Of a stretch of 64,000 nt of DNA, positions 13,401 through 23,874 are shown in pieces (the first letter of the stretch is position 1; every line of letters begins with the position of its first letter). The notes under the pieces are model-generated. The model was not told the DNA's origin, did not search any database, and worked only from the letters and a program-made list of their open reading frames with translations. Both the position numbers and the translations under genes were made by a program. The stretch spans positions 11,206,678 to 11,270,677 of the forward strand of contig NC_092579.1 of NCBI RefSeq assembly GCF_037975245.1, in the 5' to 3' direction. Source of the stretch: Apostichopus japonicus. Its lineage: Eukaryota > Echinodermata > Holothuroidea > Aspidochirotida > Stichopodidae.

Positions 13401-16400
13401 ATTTGTACCTGATGGATTTCTGATTTAATGTGGTCTATGATTTTACGTATTCATACCTGAGGGAATTATGACTCTCGACCATCAGTTCACCAAATTTTTC
13501 ATAGTCTCCATCTGCAAGGGCTTTGCTAGCTGTCTGCGTTCTTGATATTTCTCCGATGACATGTCGAGCTCTACGATAGGTCACTTCATCCATCTTTCCT
13601 TTATTTTCTTTTAGTAAAAATACCCAAAAAAAAGACTACAATCATTAAACAAAGTATATTTTTATAGAAATTAATTAACAAAATTAATTTTTATATACTA
13701 GCAGAATTTCTTCCATCTGAGCAAATTACATATAGATCTACAAAACCTATTAAGAACGTCATGTGTCTGTCATGTCCTCAAATGAACTGTTTAAAAGTAG
13801 AAAAAATTTGTCAAGGACAAATGGTGATTTACTTTATGAGTCTGTTCAACTTACATGATGTCAAAAGAGCTTAATCTAGAAAATTGTTTGTAGCCCAGAC
13901 ACTGTAGCATGTTATTACCTCTCTCATTTTGGTAAAAGCTAAACTAGAAAAATCTCAAGATCTATGTTTAATGTCTACTTTATTATTTACGATGAAATAT
14001 GACTAGTCATATTTCTGATGAAGTATGACAAGTCGAGGAGGTAATGAACAGAAAATGGTAAGAGTACTTGGTACCGAACAGCATCCAATCATTCACAAAG
14101 AGCTCTATTTTTAATTCACAAAATAGTTTACCTGTCCAATGAGAATTTGCCGATTATCTCTCCATCCAAATAATGTCAGGCTTTACGTAAAACCAATGTG
14201 CAAACAGTTTAAAATGGGTTAGACAAAACTAGTAATTTCTAAGTCTCCTGTTTAAGATCTTCAATTCTTGTCCACTACGCTGTACTGACCTTCTAACTCT
14301 TCCATCGTCGCATCACGGAGGCTCTTCTTCCCAAGGATGCCTGCAACATCGTAGCACTGCTTCCTCCTAGCAGGGTACTCACTCCCTGTCAGCTCATGTT
14401 TGACATTTGAGTTAGTAACCAGTATGACGATGTCCGGATTGGTAAGAGGTATCAGCTTCGACTCCAGGGATCTAAAACAAGAGGAAAGGATAAAAGTAAT
14501 CTTGAAGTTAGCAGCAGTAGCAGCAGGGAGTCACATAGTTACTTTGTGTTGCTATTCCTATTAAAGATATTTCCACACAAGACCAATAGAAATATGCATC
14601 TATAGATAGTACTCAAACTGCTAAGTGGAATAGTACTCTCAATTCATTTTCCTAAATAGGAACTTTGCAAATTTGAGTTCTGCCATTAGATTTACCATTG
14701 AGATATGACACTCAAATTCATCCAACCCTAACACCTCAGACAAAACAAAAATGTATTGCAAAGTTTCCAAGGAAACAAAAATGGAAATGTAACTTACTTA
14801 TCACTGCAGATTGTATGAATGTCAACTTATGTAGGAACCTTATTTTGCACCACTGCTGTGTGACCTCTAAAAACACAACTTGTTTAGTGTAACGTATGGC
14901 ACACTCATTGGCAAGCTTATTACACAATTTACATGACTTTAGCTTTATCACAAAACTATAAAGTACTTTTATCATGACGACACAGCTGAACTAAAATAGA
15001 GTTTAAAAAGATTATCCAAAAGGCGGACAAGGTTAGTATTCAGGACCCTGAAGGTCAGGGGGTCTATATGTGAACACTTTACAGGTATTGAGACACACCA
15101 AATTTTTATTTCGGTTTGTTGTTCCTACATAACTTCATTGGGGGAGTGGGGGGGGGCAGCATATAGTGCTTTAGGGCCTCAGAAGGTGTAAATTCTAAAA
15201 CTGGGAAGGGGGTAGTTCAATTTTAAGATACATGTTGGGAGGCACTCCTAACCTTATAAATAAAAATACTATTCTCTACACCCTAGCACATAATTTCCTC
15301 CACCTAAAACAGCAGAGGTCAAATTTATGCAATTTCCTTACTGATGAAAAAAAAAAAATTATTGAAGAATGTTCTGAACGAACCTGCAGTCAATTAATAG
15401 TGCATAACCTTCCTCCCCCATTGAGGAAATGAACTGATCCATTATCCCACATGGCATTTTGGGAAAATCATGTTCTGCTTTCTGACAGGCTAAAGCCCTG
15501 GCTTTAGGATCAGGAGATGGAGATGAAGGATCCATTTGCTCCAAATATGTGTAGGTGGCCACCTCTAGCGATGCCGAGCTGGAAACTCCTCCTCCCAGAG
15601 GTACAGTGCTGGCGATGACTGCATTGAATGGAGCCAAGGTACCTATCGAGTCACAATGAGCACATTATTAGACAGTATGAGCACAGTATGAACACAGTAT
15701 TAGTACAGTATGAGTATGGTATGAGCACATTATGAGTATGGTATGAGAACAGTATGAGCTGAATCCAGCACCATGCATTTAACTTTTTTCAATAAGTACT
15801 CACTTCACATGAGAAAGTCAGGCTAACAACCCGTGGCTAACAAGTTTTTCATTTCAAATATGTTGCATTTTGGAGAAAATACTTCAGGATGTACAGTATG
15901 CATCTACACGTCCCTGTACTACATGCCCCTTCCCAAACACATTTACTATACGTGTATAATTTGCTACAATGATGGGCTGCTGAGCACTATTTCTAGACAA
16001 ACACTAGAACTTATCATTTCATAGAATTTCAAATAAACCTATATGTTGATTATAAGGTCTAATTATTTTCTACCCTTATGTTTCCTTAAATTGTAAAAAC
16101 ATCCTCATTAACTATGAAATACCAGCAATAACTATGACAAATCCCTGTTAGATTCTACTTAGTCACACTACCCCCTGGGTCATTCCATGCCAACTCAACA
16201 AGGGCCCGACACCCACCGTCTCAGATTTTCACCAAATTCGGTGTGGAGTTTCATAATATAAAGATAAGAATCCACGCCAAATTTTAGCTGAAAATATCAA
16301 TCGGTTCGTGAGATATCGGCTTTCAAAAATTGGTGAAATTGACCCCAAAAATCCAAAATGGCGGCCATTTTGAATTGACCTAAATTAAAACCCCCGGACT

Positions 16401-19400
16401 TTTTCTTCAATAACTTCTCTTCTGAGTAAGCTACAGACATGAAACTTGGGATTATAGTAATTTAAAGCATGGAGATCCTCAATATGGACATTAATTTAAT
16501 GTAGGAGGGTAATAAAGGTAAGTTATGGGGATTTTGAATTTTAATGAATGAAAATTAATTGCGAAAAATTTATTTTCACACCTTCTCATACATATGAAAA
16601 ATTTTCAATGTGGGACAGCATCTATGAATCTGAAATTTGGCACATTGATAAAGCATATCACAAAGAACTGTTATGCAAAAAATTTTGGGCATTTCAAGGT
16701 CAGAGTTGGTCATAATTAAAAGGGTTTTTCTTGGTTTTCAATACAAAACTAGTAAGACATGTATAGTTATGATGCAAAGAATAAGTTAAAACATCTTTTT
16801 GACAGTTTTTTAATGATCAGATGAGCAGCTTAAAAGGGCATATAGGTACAAAATAGCCCAAAATATTGGTAAATTGTGATTTTTGAGGGCGCTGTTCTCA
16901 TGCATCGTTGGGCATATGACCCAGAAAGTGCACTTTATTGCGAGTCCTTATGCTAGTGTACCACCCTCTTATTTGCTAAGCACCTGTATGCTAAAGCTTA
17001 GAAGTTGTTGTTATTTGAACTGCTCAAATCGGCTTGTACAAGCATTTCCATACAGTACATATGAAATGCATGATTTTCACAATTTTCGAGTCGTAAATTT
17101 GAATAGATAAAAATTAAATACAAACTTTTGACTTCAGTATTTAAAAATATGGTTAATACACTCCTGGAATATGGTGTTTAAAGAAATATTGAAATTAACC
17201 CACAGGCCCAAATTGGACCCCCAATTAGGGCCAGAAGTGAGATTTCTTAAGTTTGAGGGCGCTGTTCGTAAAACGTACGACCCGCTTGACCTTCTTTTGG
17301 CACTTTTCCTGTACAACTGGCACTGAACAAGGATCCTATGCAAATTAAATCTCAAACATGCCTTTGTTTGTGAATATAAAGTACCCTCAAAGTAGGGCCA
17401 TATTAGGCCCCTATCTCATTTTCTGCCATTTTAATTACTTGTTACAAAAAATTGGGACCGTAAATTTTCCTCAAAATTAGCTAAACTAGAAGAGTGGTCA
17501 CATGTCTTCCACAATATCTGCAAATTCAGACATAAAATCTTGTTACCTATGCCGAAGGCGGAATGTACATAACGAATATCAGCAATTTCAGCCAAAATTT
17601 GTGAAAATTTGCGACATTTTGCTCCAACTTCAGAAATATTTCCATTTAGAGAGAGAGTACCATCACAATTTTTTGCATAACAGTTCTTTGTGATATGCTT
17701 TATCAATGTGCCAAATTTCAGATTCATAGATGCTGTCCCACATTGAAAATTTTTCATATGTATGAGAAGGTGTGAAAATAAATTTTTCGCAATTTATTTT
17801 CATTCATTAAAATTCAAAATCCCCATAACTTACCTTTATTACCCTCCTACATTAAATTAATGTCCATATTGAGGATCTCCATGCTTTAAATTACTATAAT
17901 CCCAAGTTTCATGTCTGTAGCTTACTCAGAAGAGAAGTTATTGAAGAAAAAGTCCGGGGGTTTTAATTTAGGTCAATTCAAAATGGCCGCCATTTTGGAT
18001 TTTTGGGGTCAATTTCACCAATTTTTGAAAGCCGATATCTCACGAACCGATTGATATTTTCAGCTAAAATTTGGCGTGGATTCTTATCTTTATATTATGA
18101 AACTCCACACCGAATTTGGTGAAAATCTGAGACGGTGGGTGTCAAAATCAAATTTTGCTTGTTGATTTGGCATGGAATGACCCCCCTCCCATTCCCATGG
18201 GTGCACCCCTCCCCCTGCCACACAAATTGGGATTGGGAACAAAATGTGCTAGTATAGTTGATAGATGATTTTAATTCAGTATGTTATCAGACTTGTACAT
18301 TATTAGTCAATATCTATTTAGCACCAGTTGGTGCCATCTGTTTAATTTGTCAAGACTACAGTAAGTAAGTTATTATGGCACAGAGCTTCTGTCAACAAAC
18401 TGTTGAATTAACCTGTAGCATTCGAATGGTCATATCATTACCTTTGTAGTTTTGAACTACCCCTTTGACATAATTGGCCCATTTGGGTGTTCCAGGTTGT
18501 AGGGGCTTTCCTTCAGAAGGAAGCAAAAACTGAACCTCCTTTGGATCATCGGCTCCATCAGTTGTCGTGATAACGGTACATTCCTCTGTTGGTGATTTTG
18601 AACCCACCACTACTGTTACTTGAGGAAGGGCCTGTATACAAAGTTAGACAATGTAATTACAACATATCCAGAAAGCCAAAAAAAAGAAAGCCAAATTAGT
18701 AATTCGATGCCATGGCACACCTGAAGATTTTTGCACTCACTATGGATCCACATGTAAAGTATAAAGGTCATCCAAGCTTTACTTTTGATGTTAACTAAAT
18801 ATTGTGTTTACAAGGATTTCAAACTTTGATCTCTGTCGACCTCACATGAATTGTAAACTTCAAAAGAAATATAATAAGTTTCTTGTAATAAGTTGAATCC
18901 ATATACCAAATATCCATCCAACAATTAGCAATGGCATATATTCACTCACACATCACAATTTGCATAGATTCTTTGGCAATAAACCCCTGAAGGTTGTTAG
19001 TCAAAGATTTACTGTATAGGCTTAGTCCTACCATGATAATCACGCCTACCTGCAGAACTGCACATGCAATGACTGGGTGCACAGAATAAATAATTGCTGC
19101 AAGATAAGCAGAGGAGTGTGTTTGTTTATGGTTAAAAATAAGTAATCTATATACTCAAATTCCTCACAGATCTACTGTATGTATATACAGTAGAGACAGT
19201 TACTGTTTAATGTAGCATGCACTAAATGGTGTTAAAACATTCACATACATCATATTGTAATTTTATCCTTGAATGAATAATTGTGACAAGTTTTCCCTCG
19301 CAGGAAAAAAACAACACACACACTTGAACAATATACTGTACAGAAAGTAGCAACAGCTGTTCACTGATATCTCACTGCAATATCAAAAGCAGAGTATTTA

Positions 19401-20444
19401 AACACATGACCTTTGATATTTTACATAAATCAATATCATACAGACATCATGAGCCTGTAGCCTATAGGCTGTACAACAAATGATGTGTACCTGCAAAATG
19501 TAGCATGGTGGGCTCATAATTGACGCACATAAGGATTAGATTAAGGATGTCTATCAACGAAAAATCCAAATTGCTCAACTGTATGCATATCTCATATGTG
19601 TACTGTAGTTCCTCAGAAATGTAATGATCGCAAAATATTTATTGTTCTGCGCCTACACAACGTACAATTGAGCAGAACTTGACAACAAAATGTATGCTGT
19701 GTCAAGTTCTTTCATACCCATTAATTGACACATTCGTTGATAGGCTAACTGTAGTGTAGGCCTAAGTATACATCCATTGACTTTGGATGCTGTTTGCTAT
19801 GCTCTGAGTTTGAGCCTCTATAAGCTCAGACAGGTTAGGTCCCAGAGATGTGTGGTATTATATTGAGGTAATGTTGGTTATTTTTCGGGAGTAAGATTCC
19901 CAAATGCCAAAAACATGTGGAAAACTGGGGGAGGCAGCTTAAAGCTTAAAAACACAACACACAATTTGATCAACATACACCTGGGATGGATTTAAACTCA
20001 TGAAATATATGACTCTGCTTGACTGCAAAAAGTTTAGGTTGCCTGCTGTATTGTTGTGCAGTAATATTTGAAGGTGCGTCAATTACGAAGGTGCGTCCAA
20101 TATGAAGCCTTTACTATACTGCAGTGATAACTTTATTTTCGCCAGCCTAGACTTTTGATAGACCTGATACAGCAATGCTAATGGCATTATTGATGAAGCT
20201 TATACTAGCACCAAGTAATGCTCAGTTTTCAGGGCTACAAATTACAGTCTAATGAAATTACCATTGGGAGGACAAATCCATCATTGTAGTCTGTATGTTC
20301 GCCGATAAGGTTGACACGCCCAGGTGCACAGGCAGCAAACTCTGGGTAAACATTAAATCGCTTCAGGTATTCCGAAACAGCACCTTTCAGAACATCTTCC
20401 ACACTGGCGACTTCGGTTATTCCAGTTATTTTAGAGGTATCCAT
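10460..20444 (-). CDS. GALK1: Galactokinase (GHMP kinase family), 7 coding exons, 399 aa
   Basis: Phosphorylates alpha-D-galactose with ATP, the first committed step of the Leloir pathway, in the cytosol. Coding exons from 5' to 3': 20262-20444, 18442-18631, 15384-15642, 14290-14471, 13457-13607, 12179-12341, 10460-10531. All junctions are GT-AG and phases agree, giving 399 residues against 392 in human GALK1. Exon 1 carries the signature [14 protein letters not shown] at 41-54, where R43, E49, H50 and D52 match catalytic and substrate residues. Exon 3 has the ATP loop GGGVSSSAS (141-149) and the catalytic base D193 in GIMDQF. Exon 6 has [15 protein letters not shown], and exon 7 ends KGTATYYL. 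The exon 5 acceptor (13607) is weak and was chosen for length agreement with human; the alternative at about 13599 removes three residues. The gene looks intact. Confidence 0.95.
10871..11040. repeat. dispersed repeat with nuclear-receptor-like DR1 motifs
   Basis: Lies in galactokinase intron 6. Successive related segments read roughly as a run on temperature- or pain-like phrases of GATATAGC/GATATC, then TTTTCACACC, then TGACCTCAAATGACC. A perfect TGACCTTTGACCT (DR1, AGGTCAAAGGTCA on the other strand) sits at 10878-10890, with a near match at 11018-11030. Another perfect copy lies at 24830-24842 in GGH. Confidence 0.5.
11556..11627. repeat. SINE-like fragment with GCGCTTT motif pair
   Basis: An AATAATAAT run is followed by TAGAGCGCTTTATGCAAAGGCCTCAAAGCGC. 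This resembles the 3' tails of the SINEs at 27580-27869 and 55180-55440. It is short and has no promoter boxes. Confidence 0.4.
12770..12965 (-). repeat. tRNA-related SINE remnant, family C, copy 1
   Basis: In galactokinase intron 5. It shares with 46455-46620 and 59045-59260 the blocks ATATCAGATGGGAA, CCTGGATGAAAAACC and CAGGGTTCAAACCC. The last block is an inverted Pol III B-box-like sequence. The order of blocks fits a minus-strand tRNA-derived SINE. Confidence 0.5.
13226..13478 (-). repeat. minisatellite built from the galactokinase exon 5 splice-donor region
   Basis: Five tandem units of about 48 bp (one of 41) read on the minus strand as ATTCCxTxAG, then GTAxxAATA, then CATAGACCACATTAA. 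The unit nearest exon 5 contains the genuine donor (GT at 13455-13456). Four further units carry GT at 13407-13408, 13359-13360, 13318-13319 and 13270-13271, each preceded by a diverged copy of the exon's last bases (ATCAG, ATGAG, ATTGG, ATGAG). The repeat therefore spans the exon-intron boundary and multiplies a 5' splice site. Confidence 0.85.
15650..15762. repeat. short tandem repeat beside the galactokinase exon 3 acceptor
   Basis: About ten degenerate copies of a GTATGAGCACA-like 10-12-mer lie directly upstream of exon 3 in the gene's orientation. They occupy the place where a polypyrimidine tract and branch point would be expected. Confidence 0.65.
16177..18183. mobile_element. fold-back element with roughly 510-bp terminal inverted repeats
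   Basis: The left arm (16177 to about 16687) and right arm (about 17667-18183) are near-identical inverted copies. Both end in GGGTCATTCCATGCC and differ only at scattered bases and in one short block near the termini. The central segment of about 980 bp has no recognisable coding sequence. A CCCT on both sides may be a short target duplication. The element lies in galactokinase intron 2, about 260 bp from exon 2. High arm identity indicates a recent insertion or arm homogenisation. I cannot assign a superfamily. Confidence 0.9.
19511..20109. mobile_element. possible TIR element in galactokinase intron 1
   Basis: The left end reads GGCTCATAATTGACGCAC at 19511-19528. The right end, read inverted, gives GGCTTCATATTGGACGCAC at 20091-20109. 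The two are similar with a few differences. The interior is non-coding and I found no clear target duplication. Confidence 0.4.
20262..20444 (-). CDS. GALK1: galactokinase exon 1 (start and galactose-binding signature)
   Basis: Encodes residues 1-61. The ATG at 20442-20444 opens a short variable leader before the conserved galactokinase block. The exon ends in phase 0 after LPM at a GTAATT donor. Residues 41-57 form the family signature that contacts galactose. Confidence 0.95.
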
Positions 20445-20754
20445 AACTAGTGTTCTTAACTTTACACTTCAAAGTAAACAAACGTTTGAAATTGAATGAT
20501 ATCGGACTCGGAGAAGCGATAATTTCTGTCAAGCGATTATCAGGTAAGGCGACAAAGGTGTGTTGTGTTTAATCGCCTCATTGAAGGTAGAAGCCACTAA
20601 GAGCAGACACATCCACTAACAGATTAGGGACAGTAAGACATGACACACAGTACTGCCACTGCGGTCGGGTGTGTGTGTTATAACTTATATTATAACTGAC
20701 ACTGCGGTCGAGTGTGTTGTTCAAATATGTGCATAAATAAGAAATAAATCGTTT

Positions 20755-21150
20755 TTCAAAATCGACTTATTTGAGTTATCGACCTTATTGAGATGTCCAT
20801 TAAGCACCACATTTAACAAGAAATGTTCCTCTTTTACGTGGTATACCTCTAATATCGGTAACAAAACCGATTTCTTGACTAAAAGTGGCCTTAAAGTTTT
20901 AACCCCGATACGGACATCTCTAACTAAACGCGATGTATATACGAAATGTGTAATGATCCAAAAATTGATTTAATTTTTTCCTTCAAAATCGATTTAATTT
21001 GAGTTATCGACCTTATTGAGATGTCCAGCACCACATTTAAGTAGACATGTTCCTCTTTTACGTGGTATATCTCTAAAATGGGTAACAAGACCGATTTCTT
21101 GACTAAAAGTGGCCTTAAAGGTTTAACCCCGACGGACATCTCTAAACTAT
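20755..21150. repeat. direct duplication just upstream of galactokinase
   Basis: Two copies of about 170 bp (near 20755-20930 and 20985-21150) share GAGTTATCGACCTTATTGAG, TGTTCCTCTTTTACGTGGTA and CCGATTTCTTGACTAAAAGT. Each copy is bounded internally by GAGATGTCC and GGACATCTC, so the unit may itself be a small inverted-repeat transposon. It occupies the 5' flank about 300-700 bp upstream of the start codon. Confidence 0.7.
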
Positions 21151-21154
21151 CGGT

Positions 21155-23730
21155 AACAAAACAAGTCCAGAAATTACATGAAAGAGCAACATCTCATCTT
21201 TCTAATGGTGCCATTTTTGGCCATTTACAGTATGCATAGCGTTAATTATTATCGCTTTAAAACAAGTAAGAAAAGGGAACCGTCTTGTTATTTTACGCTA
21301 ATTTAGTCTGCCCTTAGTGGCTGCTGGGGATCCAGTTACCCGCAACAGCGTACCCTGCGCTCGTCACAGTGTACAAACATCAATGATCAGCGGCGCGTAA
21401 CGTCGATGTACATACACTATTGTTTGCTCTTATAAATGGCTGCTACCTTCAAACAGGTGTAAATCGACCATAAGTGCTTTGACATTGATCAGCTTGCCAG
21501 TTTACACAAAGTAGTCAGAGTTGGCTCTGACCTTCCGGATTCGTAATTCCATGGACCCATACCCAGTTTGAAGCTAGCACACACAAACAGCAGACAATAA
21601 CAGCAGCCATTAGTGTATACCTTAGCGTTGCGCACGGTTCGCCAGTGATTCGTACGCTAAGACAAACCGGCTCAATACAGAGCATAATAAAAGTCCCCAG
21701 GCTGAAAGAATGAACAATTTGGATTCCCCCCACTCGCATTCAATGCGAACGTCAAAGCACATAGTGGGTTGCAGTGACTTATATACCCAATTTACAGTTT
21801 AAATATGCATTAGAGTGCAGGCCTACCATGTGACATCCAATTTTTTTTTTTTCTGGTGAAGGACCCCCAACCCCCTACATTGCAAACGGCTTCAGTGACT
21901 CCAGGGCAGCACTGGCGTCAAATATAAAATCCCAGGGGCGTCGCAAGCTATTTGGGATTGGTATGTCAGATCAGAGTGTGGCCATCTATCATAATTATCG
22001 GGGGGACGTGTGGTAGGTCAAACTACGCTTCGCGCCACCATGGTTGGTGCGTAGCGTAGTTTGGAGAAAATTTTGAAAGAATGTCTCCCAGATTGCAGGT
22101 AATGGCACTTCCCGAGCTTGACAACAAGACCCCTGCTACCCAACTAATCTTCTGAAATACATTTTGAACTAGTTTCATTTTGGTTCTTTATTTTTTGCCA
22201 GTTCTTTTTCTTAGTCCTACTCTTTTTTCTTTTTAGCGCCTTGAATATTGGTCCGGCATTCGCCGGACCTGCAGTATCGGCTCCGAAGCCCCTGAATCCA
22301 ACCTCTTTCCAATTTGCTTTTGCCCTCCCAGTCAAAGTTCAAGACCTTAACCTTATAATAAGCCGGGTTAAACTTTTGAATATCCATTAGCACTACAATC
22401 TTGTGTTTAGAGCTACTTTCATATAGCCATAAATTATAAACTAAATATGCTTCAGAATACACAATTTGACGTTTATAATTATTAAAAAATTGACTTTGAC
22501 GTTATCTACTGGTAGATTAAATTTCAGGTTTGTTATCATTTCCTTTAAAAGGTAATTATGAGGCACCAGAGTATAGCAGAGATTAACAGCAATTTGAAAT
22601 TTGTCCAAGTGACAAAAATCGAGATGCATCTTGCCGAAACGTCAATATTCAGATCTTTGTAATTTGACTAGTCAACTTGTATCTCAACAATTGAAACACC
22701 AAGTTTCAAATTGTTGACATTTTGACTAATGATGGAAACTATATCCTTTATTGAAAAAATAATGGATGACCAGGAATGGTCACATGATGTCATGTCAGCC
22801 AATCAGACAAAAGAAAAAAAGTAAGACACAGAAATTGTAGAATCCAAAATATCATTTTTCTTTCTATGGTGCAAAGTTACAGGATCCATTGTATAAAATA
22901 TGTAAATCCACATTAAAAAAATATAGTCAATTCTCCAATAAACCATATATATTCTACAACACTAAACTCCATACAAATTGAGTTCATTACAATTAGAATT
23001 ATTGTAGTAATTAGTAAATATATTATATTATTACACACAATTAACATATGGTTACCCGATACCATAGTTGTTGTTCTAATTATATTTCAGCAACAATAAA
23101 CGATAAGCGGTTTAGTTTAAAATATACCTGTCAAGAAGTATAGGGTGAATATGATCAAATACTAAATATACTGTATAATGAATCATAAAAAATTTAATTA
23201 ATTAATTAATGTCATGGCAACATGTTTCAAAACCCAAACTCCATTTGAGTTGACAATAATGTAAAATATCAGAGAACAGGAAGCTTAATAGCAAAAACAC
23301 TTACATTTAAGAAAATAGAGAAATACAAAGATTTTGGGAAATATCTATGTTTTGTGCAAATATAAATGTTACATTTATCTTACTTTACATATGAAGTGTC
23401 TTTAATTATTGCTACATTTTCTTTAATCTAGCCTCTCTTGTGAAAGATAATACCCTTTCGTATTCTTAAAATAATGCTACAAAACAGAAAAATATTCATG
23501 ACCATAAAAAGAAAAGAAAAACAGAAACTACAACCTCAAAATAATTCAATGCACATTTTTGCCTCCACCAGAAATATTGTAATAGTATATTTACACCGTT
23601 AGTGATTATAAATTTACGCTGCTAGTGAAAGACTGCCCCATGCTTGCTCATTACACATTTTAGAAGACATGTTGTGTGATTTCAGTCATCAAGTTTGATA
23701 TCCATCAGACGGCTCATATTTCAATATGTT
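21155..23730. other. intergenic between galactokinase and GGH
   Basis: I see no gene I can support. Near 22015-22120 there is a diverged relative of the hAT MITE interior, sharing the GCGCCACCA and AGATTGCAGG-AATG blocks. A poly-T run lies at about 21841-21851. AT-rich sequence at 22.7-23.5 kb may include the 3' UTR of the longer GGH isoform. Confidence 0.45.
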
Positions 23731-23737
23731 GAAATTC

Positions 23738-23874
23738 TTAGTGCTGCTTTGGATGAAAGAAGTATACTTGAGTAAAATAATGAGATAGAGGATCGGTGAA
23801 GACAGGCTCAAAGTTGTAAATAAGGTACTTATGCTCTGTTGTCGGATCCACGAATCTGTGACGACTTTTTCGAG
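23738..23874 (-). CDS. GGH: GGH alternative last exon 8b
   Basis: A second complete terminal exon 1.4 kb downstream of 8a, with an acceptor (TTTAACTTTCAG) in the same phase 1. It encodes ARKSRHRF, KYLIYNFEPVFTDP and VYFFHPKQH, then TAA. About a third of positions match 8a, including ARKS, H, F, LIYN and the final aromatic run. The open frame, intact splice site and family motifs suggest that it is functional; a transcript would decide. Confidence 0.8.

Noticed and set aside
17431-17757. 108-aa minus-strand ORF and its neighbours at 17.1-17.7 kb
   Set aside because: It runs from the centre into the inverted arm of the fold-back element and has no protein resemblance.
21515-21739. 74-aa ORF with a hydrophobic segment, possibly a signal peptide exon
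   Set aside because: Isolated, with no clear splice partner or family motif between galactokinase and GGH. It could be chance, so I did not annotate it.
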